Assembly (NCBI GenBank): GCA_036005845.1
Contig: DASYQD010000177.1
Location: 1 to 23,667, forward strand
From: DASYQD01 sp036005845
GTDB taxonomy: Bacteria; Acidobacteriota; Thermoanaerobaculia; Multivoradales; JAIOJS01
Length of the DNA stretch: 23,667 nucleotides
Direction: 5' to 3'
Numbering within the stretch: position 1 is the stretch's first letter; each line of letters opens with the position of its first letter. Positions 14,909 to 22,021 of the stretch are shown piece by piece. Under the pieces are notes generated by a model. It searched no databases, was not told the origin of the DNA, and was given only the letters and a program-made list of their open reading frames with translations. Position numbers and translations under genes: made by a program.

Positions 14909-15291
14909 TAGAAGTCCAGTCCTTTCTCACGGGCCGCTTCCGCAAGCGCCTTCACCCTGCCGTGGTAGACGTAGCCGCCGCGGTCGAACACCACCTTGTC
15001 GATGCCGGCGGTCTTGGCGCGCTCCGCCAGCGTCGAGCCGACGAGCTTCGCCGCCTGCAGGTTGCCGGTGCCCTTGCCGAGCTGCGACTTGAGCTCGGGC
15101 TCGAGCGAGCTCACCGCCGCGAGGGTGACGCCCTTGCCGTCGTCGATGAGCTGTGCGTAGACGAAGCGCAGGCTCTTGAACACCGACAGGCGCGGCCGCT
15201 CCGCCGTGCCGGCGAGGTGGCTGCGCACCCGCAGGTGGGCGCGCTCGCGCCGCCAGGTCTTGCGTTTGGATCGCTTGGCGAGATCGGTCAT
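14908..15291 (-). CDS. rplR: 50S ribosomal protein L18
   Basis: L18 (127 aa) binds 5S rRNA together with L5 and helps place it in the central protuberance. Typical segments are the basic N-terminus (KRSKRKTWRRERAHLRVR), RPRLSVFKSLRFVYAQLIDD and the C-terminal DKVVFDRGGYVYHGRVKALAEAAREKGLDF. ATG 15291. It sits eight bases after rplF, and its stop overlaps the rpsE start by one base. Confidence 0.98.
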   Translation of the reverse strand: MTDLAKRSKRKTWRRERAHLRVRSHLAGTAERPRLSVFKSLRFVYAQLIDDGKGVTLAAVSSLEPELKSQLGKGTGNLQAAKLVGSTLAERAKTAGIDKVVFDRGGYVYHGRVKALAEAAREKGLDF

Positions 15292-15299
15292 GGCCTCTC

Positions 15300-15839
15300 C
15301 TACTTGCTCCCGGCCTTGCCGACCTTGAGGCGCAGCCGCTCGTCGCTGTAGCGAACGCCCTTGCCCTTGTAGACATCCGGCGGCCGCAGGTTGCGGATCT
15401 CCGAGGCCACCTGGCCCACCTGCTGGCGGTCGGGGCCGGAGACGGTGATGTGGGTGTTCTTCTCCACCGCCACGTCGATGCCCTGCGGGATGGCGAACAC
15501 CACCGGGTGCGAGTAGCCGAGCGCCATGTGCAGCTGCTTGCCCTTGACCTCGGCGCGGAAGCCGACGCCGACGATGTCGAGGCCCTTGGTGAAGCCCTGC
15601 GAGACGCCCTGCAGCGCGTTGGCGATCAGCGCCCGCATGAGGCCGTGCTGGGCGCGGCTCTGCCGCTCGTCGTCGCCGCGAGTGATCTGGATCTGGTTGT
15701 CGTTGGCCTCGGCACCGATGCCGCCGACGAGGGCCTGCGACACCTTGCCCTTCGGGCCCTCGGCGTGGACGACGCCGTCGGCGATGCGCACCTTGACGCC
15801 CGCCGGCACGGGGATGGGTTTCCTGCCAATACGCGACAT
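15300..15839 (-). CDS. rplF: 50S ribosomal protein L6
   Basis: L6 (179 aa) lies next to the sarcin-ricin loop and the factor-binding site used by EF-G and EF-Tu. Two tandem L6 repeats are visible (about 9-82 and 90-168). The signature region RNLRPPDVYKGKGVRYSDE near the C-terminus is intact, and the N-terminus MSRIGRKPI fixes the ATG at 15839. Ordinary length and position. Confidence 0.98.
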   Translation of the reverse strand: MSRIGRKPIPVPAGVKVRIADGVVHAEGPKGKVSQALVGGIGAEANDNQIQITRGDDERQSRAQHGLMRALIANALQGVSQGFTKGLDIVGVGFRAEVKGKQLHMALGYSHPVVFAIPQGIDVAVEKNTHITVSGPDRQQVGQVASEIRNLRPPDVYKGKGVRYSDERLRLKVGKAGSK

Positions 15840-15852
15840 GGTCTCGTTCCCC

Positions 15853-16251
15853 TTACCAGACTTCGCAGAGGATCTCGCCGCCCACCCGCTGCTCGCGCGC
15901 CTGGCGGTCGGTCATCAATCCCTTGGAGGTGGAGACGATGCCGATGCCGAGGCCGTTGAGCACCGGCTTGATGGCGTCGGCGCCGCGGTAGACGCGGCGG
16001 CCCGGGGTGGAGACCTTGCGCAGGCGCGAGATCCCCGGCTCCCCTTCCTTGGTGTAGGAGAGGACGATGCGCAGCTGGTTGCTGGGCTTGTCCTCCACCA
16101 CGCTGACGTTCTTGATGTAGCCCTCCTGCTTGAGGATGCGGCAGACCTCCAGCTTCACCTTCGAGGCCGGCACGTCCAGGCGGTCGTGCTTGGCGCGGTG
16201 GGCGTTGCGGATCCTGGTCAGCAGGTCGGCGATCGGATCGGTCATCGACAT
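15853..16251 (-). CDS. rpsH: 30S ribosomal protein S8
   Basis: S8 (132 aa) binds the central domain of 16S rRNA; in E. coli it is also the repressor of the spc operon. The N-terminus MSMTDPIADLLTRIRNA and the C-terminal VSTSKGLMTDRQAREQRVGGEILCEVW are clear family marks. ATG 16251 was chosen; ATG 16245 (two codons later) is equally acceptable. It lies 16 bases after rpsZ. Confidence 0.98.
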   Translation of the reverse strand: MSMTDPIADLLTRIRNAHRAKHDRLDVPASKVKLEVCRILKQEGYIKNVSVVEDKPSNQLRIVLSYTKEGEPGISRLRKVSTPGRRVYRGADAIKPVLNGLGIGIVSTSKGLMTDRQAREQRVGGEILCEVW

Positions 16252-16267
16252 GGTCTTCTCCTGGCTC

Positions 16268-16453
16268 CTACCAGCTGGCCTTGATGACGCCCGGCAGGTA
16301 GCCCTGCAGCGACAGCAGCCGGAAACAGATGCGGCAGAGCCCGAACTTGCGCAGGTAGCCGCGCGGCCGGCCGCAGCTCTTGCACCGGTTGCGGTGACGC
16401 ACCGCGAACTTGGGCTTCATGAGGGTCTTGGCGACTTTGGCGGTGGTGGCCAC
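16268..16453 (-). CDS. rpsZ: 30S ribosomal protein S14, type Z (zinc-binding)
   Basis: The short 61-aa zinc form of S14, found in the head of the 30S subunit. Ligands are C24, C27, C40 and C43 (RCKSCGRPRGYLRKFGLCRICF). The end, LPGVIKASW, is the family's characteristic C-terminus. Start GTG 16453 has AGGAG (16466-16462) eight bases upstream, immediately after the rplE stop. A zinc-independent long paralogue, if any, is not in this window. Confidence 0.98.
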   Translation of the reverse strand: MATTAKVAKTLMKPKFAVRHRNRCKSCGRPRGYLRKFGLCRICFRLLSLQGYLPGVIKASW

Positions 16454-16466
16454 TCTCGGCTCTCCT

Positions 16467-17129
16467 TTACCTTCCCACGAACGGCATGCCGAGCTGACTG
16501 AGCAGGAACATCGCCCGCTCGTCGTTGCCCGCGGTGGTGGTGATGGTGATGTTCATCCCCTTGCTGACCTCGACCTTGTTGGTGTCGATCTCGGGGAAGA
16601 TCAGCTGGTCCTTGATGCCGAGGGTGTAGTTGCCGCGGCCGTCGAAGCTCTTCTTCGGCACGCCGCGGAAGTCGCGCACGCGCGGCAGCGCGATGCTGAT
16701 CAGGCGATCGAGGAAGTCCCACATGCGCTCGCCGCGCAGCGTCACGCGGGCGCCGATCGGCATCCCCTCGCGCAGCTTGAAGGCGGCGATCGACTTCTTG
16801 GCCCGCGTCATCGTCGGCTTCTGGCCGGCGAGCGCCTGCATCTCGACCAGGGCGTCGTCGAGCACCTTGATGTTGCGCGACGCCTCGCCGAGGCCCATGT
16901 TGAGGGAGATCTTCTCCAGCCGCGGCACCGCCATCGGGTTCTTGATGCCGAACTCGGACATCAGCTTGGGCACCACCTCGTCGAGGTAGCGCTGGCGCAG
17001 GCGCGGCTGGTAGCGCTCGCCGCTCTTCGCCTTGGCGGCGCCGTTGGCGCCGGCTCCCTCGCTCTTGGCGGGAGCCGCCGCGGCCTTGCCCTTCTTGGCG
17101 GGTGCTTCTTCGGTCTTCTTCTTGGCCAT
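16467..17129 (-). CDS. rplE: 50S ribosomal protein L5 with N-terminal extension
   Basis: L5 (220 aa) binds 5S rRNA and contacts P-site tRNA and S13 across the subunit interface. The core from about residue 40 is typical: LDEVVPKLMSEFGIKNPMAVPRLEKISLNMGLGEA, then GQKPTMTRAKKSIAAFKLREGMPIG and the C-terminal FPEIDTNKVEVSKGMNITITT. Before it lies an Ala/Lys-rich extension of about 37 residues; L5 is normally about 180 aa. The ATG at 17129, five bases after the rplX stop, is preferred over a TTG at 17138 that overlaps rplX. A start downstream of the extension would need a non-ATG codon and has no visible support. Confidence 0.97.
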   Translation of the reverse strand: MAKKKTEEAPAKKGKAAAAPAKSEGAGANGAAKAKSGERYQPRLRQRYLDEVVPKLMSEFGIKNPMAVPRLEKISLNMGLGEASRNIKVLDDALVEMQALAGQKPTMTRAKKSIAAFKLREGMPIGARVTLRGERMWDFLDRLISIALPRVRDFRGVPKKSFDGRGNYTLGIKDQLIFPEIDTNKVEVSKGMNITITTTAGNDERAMFLLSQLGMPFVGR

Positions 17130-17134
17130 GGTTA

Positions 17135-17479
17135 TCAACCCAGGATCGCGTTGCAGTGCTTGCAGTAGCGCACGCCGGTGCCGTCCTCGATGCGCTTGCG
17201 GCCGATGCGGCTGGGCCGCCCGCAGTCGCCGCAGATCACCTGCAGGTTCTCGATGCGGATGGCGGCCTCCTTCTCGAGGATGCCGCCCTTGACCTGCCGC
17301 TGCGGGTTGGGCTTGGTGTGCTTCTTGGTGAAGTTGACGCCCTCGACGATGGCGCGGCCGGCGTCGGGCAGCACGCGCAGGACGCGCCCCTCGCTGCCCT
17401 TGTCCTTGCCCGCGATCACTTTGACGCGGTCGTTCCGCTTGATTCTCGGCTTGCTCAGTGCTGCGGTTGCCGTGCTCAT
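17135..17479 (-). CDS. rplX: 50S ribosomal protein L24 with C-terminal zinc-ribbon cysteines
   Basis: L24 (114 aa) initiates 50S assembly and lines the outer exit tunnel. The KOW motif lies at about 15-42 (NDRVKVIAGKDKGSEGRVLRVLPD), followed by EGVNFTKKHTKP. The C-terminal part has two CxxC pairs (C83, C86 and C106, C109), which could bind zinc; many bacterial L24 proteins keep such cysteines while E. coli does not. ATG 17479 directly follows a TAG that ends a near-copy of the rplN 3' end, and the GAGG for this gene lies in that copy. Confidence 0.97.
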   Translation of the reverse strand: MSTATAALSKPRIKRNDRVKVIAGKDKGSEGRVLRVLPDAGRAIVEGVNFTKKHTKPNPQRQVKGGILEKEAAIRIENLQVICGDCGRPSRIGRKRIEDGTGVRYCKHCNAILG

Positions 17480-17521
17480 CTAGATGACCTCAGGAGCCGG
17501 TTAAATGACTTCAGGAGCCAG
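17480..17521. repeat. 21-bp imperfect tandem duplication of the rplN 3' end
   Basis: Minus strand: the last six codons and stop of rplN (17521-17501, LAPEVI-stop) are followed immediately and in frame by a second 21-base unit (17500-17480) reading PAPEVI-stop. The units match at 17 of 21 positions. Of the four differences, two are synonymous third-base changes, one is TAA to TAG, and one changes Leu to Pro. Confidence 0.9.
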
Positions 17522-17869
17522 CGAGATGATCTTCATGAAGCGGCGCTCGCGCAGCTCGCGGGCGACGGGGCCGAAGACGCGAGTGCCTACCGGCTCCTTC
17601 TGCTCGTTGATGATCACCGCCGCGTTGGTGTCGAAGCGGATGTAGCTGCCGTCGGCGCGGCGGTGCGCTCGCACGGTGCGCACGATCACCGCCTTCACCT
17701 TGGCGCCCTTCTTGACGGTGCCGTCAGGCGCCGCCTCCTTGACCGAGGCGCTGATGACGTCGCCGAGGTGCCCGTACTCGCCGGTCGAGCCGCCGAGCAC
17801 GGTGATGCAGGCGATCTTTTTGGCGCCGGTGTTGTCGGCGACGTCGAGGATGGTGCCCATCTGGATCAT
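17501..17869 (-). CDS. rplN: 50S ribosomal protein L14
   Basis: L14 (122 aa, the normal length) binds 23S rRNA at the subunit interface and is the docking site for ribosome silencing factors. The family run MIQMGTILDVADNTGAKKIACITVLGG, the KGAKVKAVIVRT segment and the end RFMKIISLAPEVI are complete. ATG 17869, three bases after rpsQ. Its stop region is duplicated in frame just downstream. Confidence 0.98.
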   Translation of the reverse strand: MIQMGTILDVADNTGAKKIACITVLGGSTGEYGHLGDVISASVKEAAPDGTVKKGAKVKAVIVRTVRAHRRADGSYIRFDTNAAVIINEQKEPVGTRVFGPVARELRERRFMKIISLAPEVI

Positions 17870-17872
17870 GGC

Positions 17873-18157
17873 TCAGCTCGCCTCGCCGCGCTTGACGATC
17901 TGCTGCACGCGCCAGCGCTTGGTCGCCGAGATCGGCCGCGTCGAGACGATGACCACCTCGTCGCCGACCTTGGCCTCGTTCTTCTCGTCGTGGGCGTGGA
18001 ACTTCTTGCTGCGCCAGACATAGCGCTGATAGAGGTCGTGCATCACGGTGCGCTCGACGAGCACCGTCACCGTCTTGTCCATCTTGTCGCTGACCACCTT
18101 GCCGGTGAGGGTCTGGCGGTCGCGCTGGGTAGTCTTCTTGATCAATTCAGTGCTCAT
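17873..18157 (-). CDS. rpsQ: 30S ribosomal protein S17
   Basis: S17 (94 aa) is an early-binding OB-fold protein of the 30S body. Core motifs are LTGKVVSDKMDKTVTVLVER and the C-terminal GDEVVIVSTRPISATKRWRVQQIV. ATG 18157 begins one base after the rpmC stop. Length is normal for the family apart from an N-terminus a few residues longer than that of E. coli. Confidence 0.98.
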   Translation of the reverse strand: MSTELIKKTTQRDRQTLTGKVVSDKMDKTVTVLVERTVMHDLYQRYVWRSKKFHAHDEKNEAKVGDEVVIVSTRPISATKRWRVQQIVKRGEAS

Positions 18158-18158
18158 C

Positions 18159-18362
18159 TCAGGTCGTCCTCTCGCCGAGCACCGTCAGCACCCGCGCGCG
18201 CTCGCGGCGCACCGCGCGCACCCGGGCCGGCGACTCGAGCTGGCCCGTCGACTTGTTGAGGCGCAGGGCGAAGAGCTGCTGCGCGAGCTCCTTCTCCTTC
18301 GCCCGGAGCTCGTCGACGGTCTGGTCGCGAAGCTGCTTTGCCGTTGCTTTCGTCTTTGCCAT
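18159..18362 (-). CDS. rpmC: 50S ribosomal protein L29
   Basis: L29 (67 aa) is a two-helix protein next to the exit tunnel where trigger factor and SRP dock. The pattern of LRDQTVDELRAKEKELAQQLFALRLNKSTGQLESPARVRAVRRERARVLTVL is characteristic. ATG 18362. It lies between rplP (27-base gap) and rpsQ (one base), the standard S10-operon order. Confidence 0.97.
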   Translation of the reverse strand: MAKTKATAKQLRDQTVDELRAKEKELAQQLFALRLNKSTGQLESPARVRAVRRERARVLTVLGERTT

Positions 18363-18389
18363 CGTCTTCTTGCCTTCTGATAGCCGCTG

Positions 18390-18809
18390 CTAGAGGACCG
18401 CCTGGTCGCGGGAGAGGAAGCGCGTCTTCATCGGCAGCTTGTGCGCCGCCAGCCGCATCGCCTCGGCGGCCACCTCCGGGGTGACCCCCTCGAGCTCGTA
18501 CATGATCCGCCCCGGCTTGACCACCGCGACCCACTCCTCCGGCGGCCCCTTGCCCTTGCCCATGCGGGTTTCGAGCGGCTTCTTGGTCACCGACTTGTCG
18601 GGGAAGACGCGGATCCACATCTTGCCGCCGCGCTTGACGGCGCGCGAGATGGCGATACGGGCGGCCTCGATCTGGCGCGCCGTCACCCACGCCGGCTCGG
18701 TGGCCTGCAGGGCGAAGTCGCCGAAGGCGATGTAGCTGCCGCCCTTGGCCATGCCCTTGCGGCGGCCGCGGTGGTGCTTCCTGTACTTGACCTTCTTCGG
18801 CATCAACAT
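18390..18809 (-). CDS. rplP: 50S ribosomal protein L16
   Basis: L16 (139 aa) stabilises the tRNA-binding A/P region of the large subunit. The N-terminus MLMPKKVKYRKHHRGRRKG, the central QIEAARIAISRAVKRGGKMWIRVFPDK and the GKGKGPPEEWVAVVKPGRIMYELEGV segment all match the family. ATG 18809 (rather than the inner ATG two codons on) gives the usual MLMPK start. Normal length. Confidence 0.98.
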   Translation of the reverse strand: MLMPKKVKYRKHHRGRRKGMAKGGSYIAFGDFALQATEPAWVTARQIEAARIAISRAVKRGGKMWIRVFPDKSVTKKPLETRMGKGKGPPEEWVAVVKPGRIMYELEGVTPEVAAEAMRLAAHKLPMKTRFLSRDQAVL

Positions 18810-18845
18810 GATGCGTGCTCCCTGGTGCTACAGAACTGCGGCGCC

Positions 18846-19493
18846 TCAGGCGGCGCGGCGGCTCTTCTCCTTCAGCAGGTCGCCCTTGTAGACCCACACC
18901 TTGACGCCGATGACGCCGTAGGTGGTGTTGGCCTCGGCGAATCCGTAGTCGATGTCGGCCTTGAGGGTGTGCAGCGGCAGCCGCCCGTCCTGGTACCACT
19001 CGGTGCGCGCGATCTCGGCGCCGCCGAGGCGGCCGGCGACCATGATCTTCACGCCCTTGGCGCCGAAGCGGAACGCCGACTCCATCGCTTTCTTCATCGC
19101 CCGGCGGAAGGAGACGCGGCGCACCAGCTGCTGGGCGACGTTCTCGGCCACCAGCTGGGCGTCGAGCTCGGGGCGCTGGATCTCCTGGATGTTGATGTGC
19201 ACCGGCCGGCCCATCGCCTTCATCAGGTCGTCGCGCAGGCGGTCGACCTCGGCCCCCTTGCGGCCGATGATGATGCCCGGCCGCGAGGTGTAGATGGAGA
19301 CCCGCAGCCGCTCGGCGGCGCGCTCGATGTCGATCTCCGACACGCCGGCGTGCTTGAGCTGCTCCTTGAGCTGCTTGCGCAGCTTCAAGTCGTCGTGCAG
19401 CAGCTTCGAGTAGTCGTTGCCCGCGTACCAGCGCGAGTGCCAGGTGCGGTTGTAGCCGAGGCGGAACCCGTAGGGGTGTGTCTTCTGACCCAC
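18846..19493 (-). CDS. rpsC: 30S ribosomal protein S3
   Basis: S3 (215 aa) forms part of the mRNA entry tunnel and its helicase activity. It carries the N-terminal MGQKTHPYGFRLG, a type II KH domain with the GxxG loop GRKG at 77-80, and the C-terminal S3 domain (RRVSFRRAMKKAMESAFRFGAKGVKI) ending in KVWVYKGDLL. The start is GTG at 19493, nine bases after rplV. The length is typical, without the long tails seen on some neighbours. Confidence 0.98.
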   Translation of the reverse strand: MGQKTHPYGFRLGYNRTWHSRWYAGNDYSKLLHDDLKLRKQLKEQLKHAGVSEIDIERAAERLRVSIYTSRPGIIIGRKGAEVDRLRDDLMKAMGRPVHINIQEIQRPELDAQLVAENVAQQLVRRVSFRRAMKKAMESAFRFGAKGVKIMVAGRLGGAEIARTEWYQDGRLPLHTLKADIDYGFAEANTTYGVIGVKVWVYKGDLLKEKSRRAA

Positions 19494-19502
19494 GATCTCT
19501 CC

Positions 19503-19934
19503 TTACGCCGAAGCGCCGGCGACGGCGGCCTTCTTCTCGACCGGCTTGGCCTTCTTCGCGGCCGGCTTCTTCTCGGGTGCTTTCGTCTCGGGTTGGCCCT
19601 TGCGGGTGTCCAGCTTGAGGGTGACGTGGCTGGAGCGCTTGAGGACGCGGAAGCCGCGGCCCATCGGCGCCGGGCGGAAGCGCTTCATCGTCGGCCCGCC
19701 GTCGACCATCACTTCCTTGACGAAGAGGCGGTCGACGTCGACCGGCTCGTCACGGTTCTCGGCGTTGGCGATCGCCGACTTGAGCAGCTTCTCGAGGTCC
19801 TTGGCGGCGTGCTTGTTGGTCAAGTGAAGGATGTTCACCGCCTCCTGCACGCCCTTGCCGCGGATGAGGTCCGCCACCAGCCGCACCTTGCGCGGCGTGG
19901 CACGGAGAAAACGGAGCTGGGCCCTGACTTCCAC
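19503..19934 (-). CDS. rplV: 50S ribosomal protein L22 with Lys/Ala-rich C-terminal tail
   Basis: L22 (143 aa) extends a beta-hairpin into the exit tunnel, where macrolides and arrest peptides act. The core (residues 1 to about 112) is typical: RATPRKVRLVADLIRGKGVQEAVNIL, AIANAENR, VDGGPTMKRFRPAPMGRGFRV and the end SSHVTLKL. The following 31 or so residues are Lys/Ala/Pro-rich and probably disordered; the family is usually about 110 aa. GTG start at 19934, 12 bases after rpsS. Confidence 0.97.
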   Translation of the reverse strand: MEVRAQLRFLRATPRKVRLVADLIRGKGVQEAVNILHLTNKHAAKDLEKLLKSAIANAENRDEPVDVDRLFVKEVMVDGGPTMKRFRPAPMGRGFRVLKRSSHVTLKLDTRKGQPETKAPEKKPAAKKAKPVEKKAAVAGASA

Positions 19935-19946
19935 GTCCGTCCTCCT

Positions 19947-20264
19947 CTACCGCGGCGCGGGTGCCGGCGCGCCGGGCGCCGGCCGCTTGGCGACCACCTT
20001 TTCCTTCTTGCCGGAATGGCCGCGGAAGGTGCGCGTGGCGGAGAACTCGCCCAGCTTGTGGCCGACCATGTTCTCGCTGACGTAGACGGGGATGAACTTC
20101 GCCCCGTTGTGGACGGCGATGGTGTGGCCGACCATATCGGGGGTGACGGTGGACCGCCGCGACCAGGTCTTGACGACCCGCTTGGTGTTGGCCTCGTTGA
20201 GCGCCGCCACCTTCGCCTGCAGGTGGTCGTCGACGAAGAAGCCCTTCTTGAGTGAACGCGCCAT
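19947..20264 (-). CDS. rpsS: 30S ribosomal protein S19
   Basis: S19 (105 aa) works with S13 in the head of the 30S subunit at the intersubunit bridge. The start MARSLKKGFFVDDHL, the segment WSRRSTVTPDMVGHTIAVHNGAKFIPVYV and MVGHKLGEFSATRTFRGH are all canonical. The C-terminus ends in a short Pro/Ala tail (about 12 residues, RPAPGAPAPAPR) beyond the usual basic end. ATG 20264, ten bases after rplB. Confidence 0.98.
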   Translation of the reverse strand: MARSLKKGFFVDDHLQAKVAALNEANTKRVVKTWSRRSTVTPDMVGHTIAVHNGAKFIPVYVSENMVGHKLGEFSATRTFRGHSGKKEKVVAKRPAPGAPAPAPR

Positions 20265-20274
20265 GCTCTAGCTC

Positions 20275-21096
20275 CTACTTCCGCCGCCGCACGATCATCG
20301 ACGTGGTGCGCTTGTTACGGCGGGTCTTGTAGCCCTTGGCCGGCTGGCCCCAGGGCGACACCGGGTGGCGGCCGCCCGAGGTCTTGCCCTCGCCGCCGCC
20401 CATCGGGTGGTCGACCGGGTTCATCACCACGCCGCGGTTGTGGGGACGGAAGCCGAGGTAGCGAGTGCGCCCGGCCTTGCCCCAGGAGATGTTCTCGTGC
20501 TCGAGGTTGCCGACCTGGCCGACGGTGGCGTAGCAGTCGACGTGCACCTTGCGCACCTCGCCGGAGGGGAGGCGCACCTGGGCGTAGATCCCCTCGCGCG
20601 CCATGAGCTGCGCGCCGGCGCCGGCCGAGCGGACGAGCTGGCCGCCCTTGCCGGGCTTGAGCTCGATGTTGTGCATCTGGGTGCCGAGCGGGATCTTGCG
20701 CAGCGGCAGCGCGTTGCCGACGTTGACCGGCGCATCGTCGCCCGCCTGCACCTCGGCGCCGACGTCGAGACCGACCGGCGCCAGGATGTAGCGGCGCTCG
20801 CCGTCGGCGTACAACACCAGCGCGATGCGCGCCGAGCGGTTGGGGTCGTACTCGATGGTCTCGACCTTGCCGGGGATGCCGCGCTTGTCGCGCCGGAAGT
20901 CGATCACCCGGTAGCGGCGCTTGTGGCCGCCGCCGCGGAAGCGCACGGTGATGTGGCCGCGGCTGTTGCGGGCGCCGGTGGAGGGCTTGCCCTCGGTGAG
21001 CGGCTTGTGGGGCCGTTCGACGGTGAGCTCGGCGAAGTCCGACCGCGACTGCTGGCGCGAGGCCGGGTTCGTCGGCTTGATCTGTTTGATGCCCAT
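20275..21096 (-). CDS. rplB: 50S ribosomal protein L2
   Basis: L2 (273 aa, normal length) is required for subunit association and peptidyl-transferase activity. N-terminal MGIKQIKPTNPASRQ, the OB-fold and SH3-like domains, and the highly conserved NPVDHPMGGGEGK loop with its His near the active site are intact, followed by GRHPVSPWGQPAKGYKTRRNKRT. ATG 21096, 11 bases after rplW. Confidence 0.98.
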   Translation of the reverse strand: MGIKQIKPTNPASRQQSRSDFAELTVERPHKPLTEGKPSTGARNSRGHITVRFRGGGHKRRYRVIDFRRDKRGIPGKVETIEYDPNRSARIALVLYADGERRYILAPVGLDVGAEVQAGDDAPVNVGNALPLRKIPLGTQMHNIELKPGKGGQLVRSAGAGAQLMAREGIYAQVRLPSGEVRKVHVDCYATVGQVGNLEHENISWGKAGRTRYLGFRPHNRGVVMNPVDHPMGGGEGKTSGGRHPVSPWGQPAKGYKTRRNKRTTSMIVRRRK

Positions 21097-21107
21097 CGTT
21101 CGTTACC

Positions 21108-21398
21108 TCAAACGCCCTCGAAGAACTCGATCTTCGAGCCTTCCTGCAGGCGTACGTACGCCTTCTTCCAGTCCGAGCGGCGGCCCATGAACTTGCCCTG
21201 GCGCCGCACCTTGCCGTGGCCGCGCAGGATGCGCACGTCGGCGACCTTGACGTCCTTGAACTGCGCCTCGACCGCCTTCTTCACTTCGATCTTGTTGGCG
21301 CGCGGGTCGACCTCGAAGGCGACGATGTTCTCGGTCTCCTTCTGCTCCATCACCTTCTCGGAGAGCAGCGGCCGGCGGATGACCTGCTCGAGTCTCAT
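21108..21398 (-). CDS. rplW: 50S ribosomal protein L23
   Basis: L23 (96 aa) sits at the tunnel exit and is the main docking site of trigger factor and SRP. The family pattern RRPLLSEKVMEQKETENIVAFEVDPRANKIEVKKAVE, then FKDVKVADVRILRGHGKVRRQGKFMGRRSDWKKAYVRL, is complete. ATG 21398 overlaps the rplD stop by four bases (ATGA). A much longer in-frame extension further upstream exists only because high GC keeps the frame open across rplD and rplC. Confidence 0.97.
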   Translation of the reverse strand: MRLEQVIRRPLLSEKVMEQKETENIVAFEVDPRANKIEVKKAVEAQFKDVKVADVRILRGHGKVRRQGKFMGRRSDWKKAYVRLQEGSKIEFFEGV

Positions 21399-22018
21399 CG
21401 CGAGAGCACCTCCACCAGCCGGCCCAGCGCGCCCTCGGAGAGCACCAGGTGGCCGCGGTCGACGACGTCGTAGACGTTGACGCCGAGCGCGTCCACCGCC
21501 TTGAGCCGCGGGTTGTTGCGCGCCGCCAGCGCCAGGTTGTGGTTGTCGCGGTCGTCGACGAGCAGCGCCTTGCCGACGATGCCGAGGCCGGCGAGCTGCG
21601 CCGCCAGCGCCTTCGTCTTCGGCCCCTCGAGGGTGAAGCTGTCGACCACCAACAGGCCTTCGTCCTGGAGCTTCCGCGAGAGCGCCGACTTGAGCGCGCT
21701 CTTCTTCTCCTGCACGGTGACCCGCTTGTCGTAGCGGTGCGGCACGGGACCGTGCACGGTGCCGCCCTTCCTCCACAGCGGGCTCCTCGCCTCGCCGGCG
21801 CGGGCGCGGCCGGTGCCCTTCTGCTTGAACGGCTTCTTGTTGGTGCCGGAGACCTCGCCGCGGTTCTTCACCTTGTGGGTGCCGCTGCGCAGACCGGCGC
21901 GGTAGCCCTCGACGACGACGTGGATCAGGTGCTCCTTGTAGGGGTACCCGAAGACCTCGTCGGGAAGGTCGAGCTGGCGCACGACCTCGTTGCTCAGGTT
22001 CTTGACCTCGACCTTCAT
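21395..22018 (-). CDS. rplD: 50S ribosomal protein L4
   Basis: L4 (207 aa) reaches the exit tunnel with an extended loop and in E. coli also represses the S10 operon. The conserved loop region with GEVSGTNKKPFKQKGTGRARAGEARSPLWRKGG and HGPVPHRYDKRVTVQEKKSALKSALS is present; the C-terminal part contains VVDSFTLEGPKTKAL and NVYDVVDRGHLVLSEGAL. ATG 22018, three bases after rplC; overlaps rplW by four bases. Confidence 0.98.
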   Translation of the reverse strand: MKVEVKNLSNEVVRQLDLPDEVFGYPYKEHLIHVVVEGYRAGLRSGTHKVKNRGEVSGTNKKPFKQKGTGRARAGEARSPLWRKGGTVHGPVPHRYDKRVTVQEKKSALKSALSRKLQDEGLLVVDSFTLEGPKTKALAAQLAGLGIVGKALLVDDRDNHNLALAARNNPRLKAVDALGVNVYDVVDRGHLVLSEGALGRLVEVLSR

Positions 22019-22021
22019 GGC

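Noticed and set aside
18441..20255. A long plus-strand open frame of about 600 codons antisense to rplP, rpsC, rplV and rpsS
   Set aside because: Same reason: an antisense shadow of four conserved ribosomal genes.
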